From positions 62,001 through 126,000 of the forward strand of contig CAXULW010000004.1 of assembly GCA_964252015.1 (NCBI GenBank): DNA of 64,000 nt, read 5' to 3'. The position numbers and the translations under genes were made by a program. Below are positions 61,908-64,000 of this stretch, piece by piece. The notes beneath the pieces were generated by a model. That model saw nothing but the letters and a program-made list of their open reading frames with translations, was not told the DNA's origin and searched no databases. This DNA is from CAXSBR01 sp964252015. GTDB lineage: Bacteria; Actinomycetota; Actinomycetes; Mycobacteriales; Jatrophihabitantaceae. Within the stretch, counting starts at the first letter, position 1. The number at the start of each line of letters is the position of its first letter.

Positions 61908-61958
61908 CGATCCGGGTGCAGGGATGGACGCCAGGTGTCCACATTTGCACCCGGATCG
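61908..61958. terminator. Variant of the GAATCGGGTGCA hairpin
   Basis: Perfect 13-bp arms CGATCCGGGTGCA (61908-61920) and its complement (61946-61958) share GGGTGCA/TGCACCC with the hairpins at 32232 and 55522. It stands between the rseP stop and the ispG start, and may attenuate transcription into ispG. Confidence 0.65.
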
Positions 61959-61971
61959 CGCGTGACTGGGG

Positions 61972-63300
61972 TCAGGTGAAGCTGATCGGGTGCACGATGT
62001 CGGCGTAGACGACGAGCGCGGTGAACGCGAGCAGCACGACGGCCACGCCGTAGAGCACGGGCACCATCTGCGCGGTGTCGACATAGATGGCCCGCCGTGG
62101 CGGTGCGACGCCGTTCGGGGCGCGGGCCGCGGCGCGACCGGCCTTGACGTCGGCGACCCGGCGCCGGATCGACTCCCAGATCGCGCCGGCCACGTGTCCG
62201 CCGTCCAGTGGCAACAGCGGCACCAGGTTGAACAGGAACAGCAGCAGGTTCACGCTGGCCAGCAGCGAGAGCAGGAACTCGATCTTGCGCATGAGCGGTG
62301 CCGCGCTGGCTGCTTCCTCGCCGCCGATCCGACCAAGCCCGACGACGCCGACCGCTCCGGTGGCGTCGCGTTTATGACCCTCGAACACGGTGCCGAACAG
62401 GCTGCCGATCTTGGACGGGAACGCACCGAGCGCCGCGAACCCGGCACCGATCTGGCTGCCGATCTCACCCGGGAGCTTGGCCACCGGCACCGGCTTGATC
62501 GTCTGGTCCAGCGCCACGCCCAGGTACCCCGACGAGACCGGCGTGGCCGAGTTGCCGACGTAGACCAGGTTGCGCACGGGCGTGATCCCGACCTGGATCG
62601 TCTGACCGTTACGCAGGATGGTCAGCGTGAGCGCCTTACCCGCCGACGTGCGCAGGATCTTCGACGCGGGTGCCCAGTTCTCGGTCTTGGTGCCGTCGAT
62701 GGCCAGGATCCGGTCGCCGACCTTGAGCACGGCGGAGGCGGGCGTGACCGACGTGCCGGCCGGGCAGGACCCGTCGGCCGGCAAGGCCGGTGCGGTGACG
62801 TTGGCCGGCAGGACGCACCGCTCGATCGAGCCGACCCGGTTGGTCGTGAGCGGCAGACCGACCGAGGTGAGCAGGATGACGGTCAGGACCAGGTAGATGA
62901 GCAGGTTCATCGACGGCCCGCCGACCATGATGATGATCTTCTTCCACGGCGGCAGCCGGTAGAACTCGCGGGCGTCGTCGGCGAACTGGACGTCGGCGCG
63001 GCTGGTGGCCCGGAAGTCCTCGGTGAGCTGGGCCAGCCGGCGCGGCCAGCGCGAACGCGTGCCGTCCTGGCGCGGCGGGATCATGCCGATCATCCGGATG
63101 TAGCCACCGAGCGGGATGCCTTTGATGCCGTACTCGGTCTCACCGCGCTGCTTCGACCACAGGGTCGGGCCGAAGCCGACCATGTACTGGGTCACCCGTA
63201 CGCCGAACGCCTTGGCCGGCACCATGTGCCCGAGCTCGTGCAGCGCGATGGAGGCGAGCAGGCCGAACGCGAAGGCCAGGACACCCAGGGTGTACAGCAC
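61972..63300 (-). CDS. rseP: Site-2 intramembrane metalloprotease RseP family
   Basis: A 442-residue membrane protease with HELGH at 21-25 in the first helix, a PDZ domain in the middle (SAVLKVGDRILAIDGTKTEN) and the second motif LLPLDGGH near 360. In actinobacteria (Rip1) it cleaves membrane-bound anti-sigma factors and division proteins. GTG start 63300. It sits between dxr and ispG. Confidence 0.92.
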   Translation of the reverse strand: MLYTLGVLAFAFGLLASIALHELGHMVPAKAFGVRVTQYMVGFGPTLWSKQRGETEYGIKGIPLGGYIRMIGMIPPRQDGTRSRWPRRLAQLTEDFRATSRADVQFADDAREFYRLPPWKKIIIMVGGPSMNLLIYLVLTVILLTSVGLPLTTNRVGSIERCVLPANVTAPALPADGSCPAGTSVTPASAVLKVGDRILAIDGTKTENWAPASKILRTSAGKALTLTILRNGQTIQVGITPVRNLVYVGNSATPVSSGYLGVALDQTIKPVPVAKLPGEIGSQIGAGFAALGAFPSKIGSLFGTVFEGHKRDATGAVGVVGLGRIGGEEAASAAPLMRKIEFLLSLLASVNLLLFLFNLVPLLPLDGGHVAGAIWESIRRRVADVKAGRAAARAPNGVAPPRRAIYVDTAQMVPVLYGVAVVLLAFTALVVYADIVHPISFT

Positions 63301-63348
63301 CCGCGCGGCCCCTCTCGTCGACGCCGTCGGTCGGGCTGGGACCGCCGG

Positions 63349-64000
63349 TCAGCTGTTCTGTCGTTGGTCGAGTTCGGCCCGCACGCGGGCCCGGGCCCAC
63401 GTCTGGGCCGCTTCGACGTCCTCGACGGTACCGGGTTCGCCGCGTTGCGGCTGCTCGACGGACAGCCACGAATCGAGCACCCGCTCGATGACGTCGGCGA
63501 TAGCCAGGAACGCACAGCGCCCGTCCAGGAACGCGGCGACCAGATCCTCGTTGGCCGCGTTGTAGACCGCGGGCGCGGCCCCGCCGGCCGCACCCGCGCG
63601 GCGGGCCAGAACCACCGCAGGGAACGCCTCGTCGTCGAGCGGCTCGAACGTCCAGGCCGCGGCCTGCGACCAGTCGATCCCGGCGGCGGCGCCGGGCACC
63701 CGTTCGGGCCAGGCCAGCGCCAGCGCGATCGGCAGGCGCATGTCCGGCGGGCTGGCCTGGGCGATCGTCGCGCCGTCACAGAACTCGACCATCGAGTGCA
63801 CGATGGACTGCGGGTGGACGACGACGTCGATGCGGTCGTACGGCAGGTCGAACAGCAGCGCGGCCTCGATCACCTCGAGCCCCTTGTTCACCAGGGTGGC
63901 GCTGTTGATCGTGATCAACGGGCCCATCCGCCAGGTCGGGTGGGCCATGGCCTGGGCCGGGGTGACGTCAGCCAGTTCGGCGCGGGCGCGGCCGCGGAAC
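63349..64000 (-). CDS. dxr: 1-deoxy-D-xylulose-5-phosphate reductoisomerase, C-terminal part
   Basis: The 5' end lies beyond the window; about 216 C-terminal residues are visible. They include FRGRARAELADVTPAQAMAH, the conserved MGPLITINSATLVNKGLEVIEA (metal/phosphate-binding region), PYDRIDVVVHPQSIVHSMVE and the SPPDMRLPIALAL motif, then the C-terminal helical domain. This enzyme commits carbon to the MEP pathway, feeding ispG below. The 48-bp gap to rseP suggests one operon. Confidence 0.95.
   Translation of the reverse strand, partial: FRGRARAELADVTPAQAMAHPTWRMGPLITINSATLVNKGLEVIEAALLFDLPYDRIDVVVHPQSIVHSMVEFCDGATIAQASPPDMRLPIALALAWPERVPGAAAGIDWSQAAAWTFEPLDDEAFPAVVLARRAGAAGGAAPAVYNAANEDLVAAFLDGRCAFLAIADVIERVLDSWLSVEQPQRGEPGTVEDVEAAQTWARARVRAELDQRQNS

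Noticed and set aside
60005..62008. A 667-codon open frame on the plus strand
   Set aside because: Antisense to the Eis-like gene and ispG, both of which have full motifs.

Overview
The window is high-GC DNA, densely coding on both strands. It has frequent GTG starts, many 4-nt GTGA or ATGA stop/start overlaps, and conserved actinobacterial gene orders: clgR-pncC-pgsA-rimO, dxr-rseP-ispG-GNAT, and rimP-nusA-ylxR-infB-rbfA followed by truB-ribF-rpsO-pnp. This points to a free-living actinomycete. The mixture recalls Frankia/Jatrophihabitans/Sporichthya-type lineages, but the genus is an inference.

Layout. 1-11.7 kb: stress regulator clgR, pncC, pgsA, rimO; a PQQ-type beta-propeller lipoprotein; argA-like acetyltransferase; a secreted allene-oxide-cyclase-like barrel flanked by related inverted repeats; ftsK; a divergent SnoaL/TetR pair; dapA. 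11.8-14.9 kb: phosphodiesterase, then an accessory cassette of two WXG100-type proteins, a large WXG-like protein with a toxin-like tail, and a low-GC probable immunity gene. 15-23.4 kb: GNAT, two sugar/nucleoside kinases, thyX, an RHH regulator with DUF4097, AlkX/YcaQ-type DNA glycosylase, DedA, otsA. 23.4-32.2 kb: PPK2, flavin reductase, otsB, DUF2461, dapB, 2'-5' RNA ligase family, SDR, CPBP protease. 32.3-43.2 kb: M16 peptidase, a sulfate ABC transporter operon with an Rrf2 regulator, pnp, rpsO, ribF, truB. 43.4-46.8 kb: DUF998 protein, a decayed sugar-nucleotide region with a frameshifted mannose-1-phosphate guanylyltransferase, and intact manA. 46.8-54.8 kb: MATE, GNAT, rbfA, DUF503, infB, ylxR, nusA, rimP. 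55-64 kb: Tat-exported and ferritin-like proteins, a probably bicovalent flavin oxidoreductase, HAD, DUF4081-GNAT, Eis-like acetyltransferase, ispG, rseP and the 3' part of dxr.

Much of the window is housekeeping: lysine/peptidoglycan precursor (dapA, dapB), MEP isoprenoid pathway (dxr, ispG), translation and RNA turnover (rimP to pnp), and trehalose/polyphosphate stress metabolism (otsA, otsB, ppk2). The least ordinary parts are the WXG100/toxin/immunity cassette at 12.3-14.8 kb; the RHH gene whose leaderless-type promoter is overlaid by three 11-bp tandem repeats at 18.35 kb; two families of long inverted repeats at gene ends; and short tandem repeats at the 3' ends of nusA and other genes. 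No rRNA, tRNA, CRISPR array, insertion sequence or replication origin was seen.
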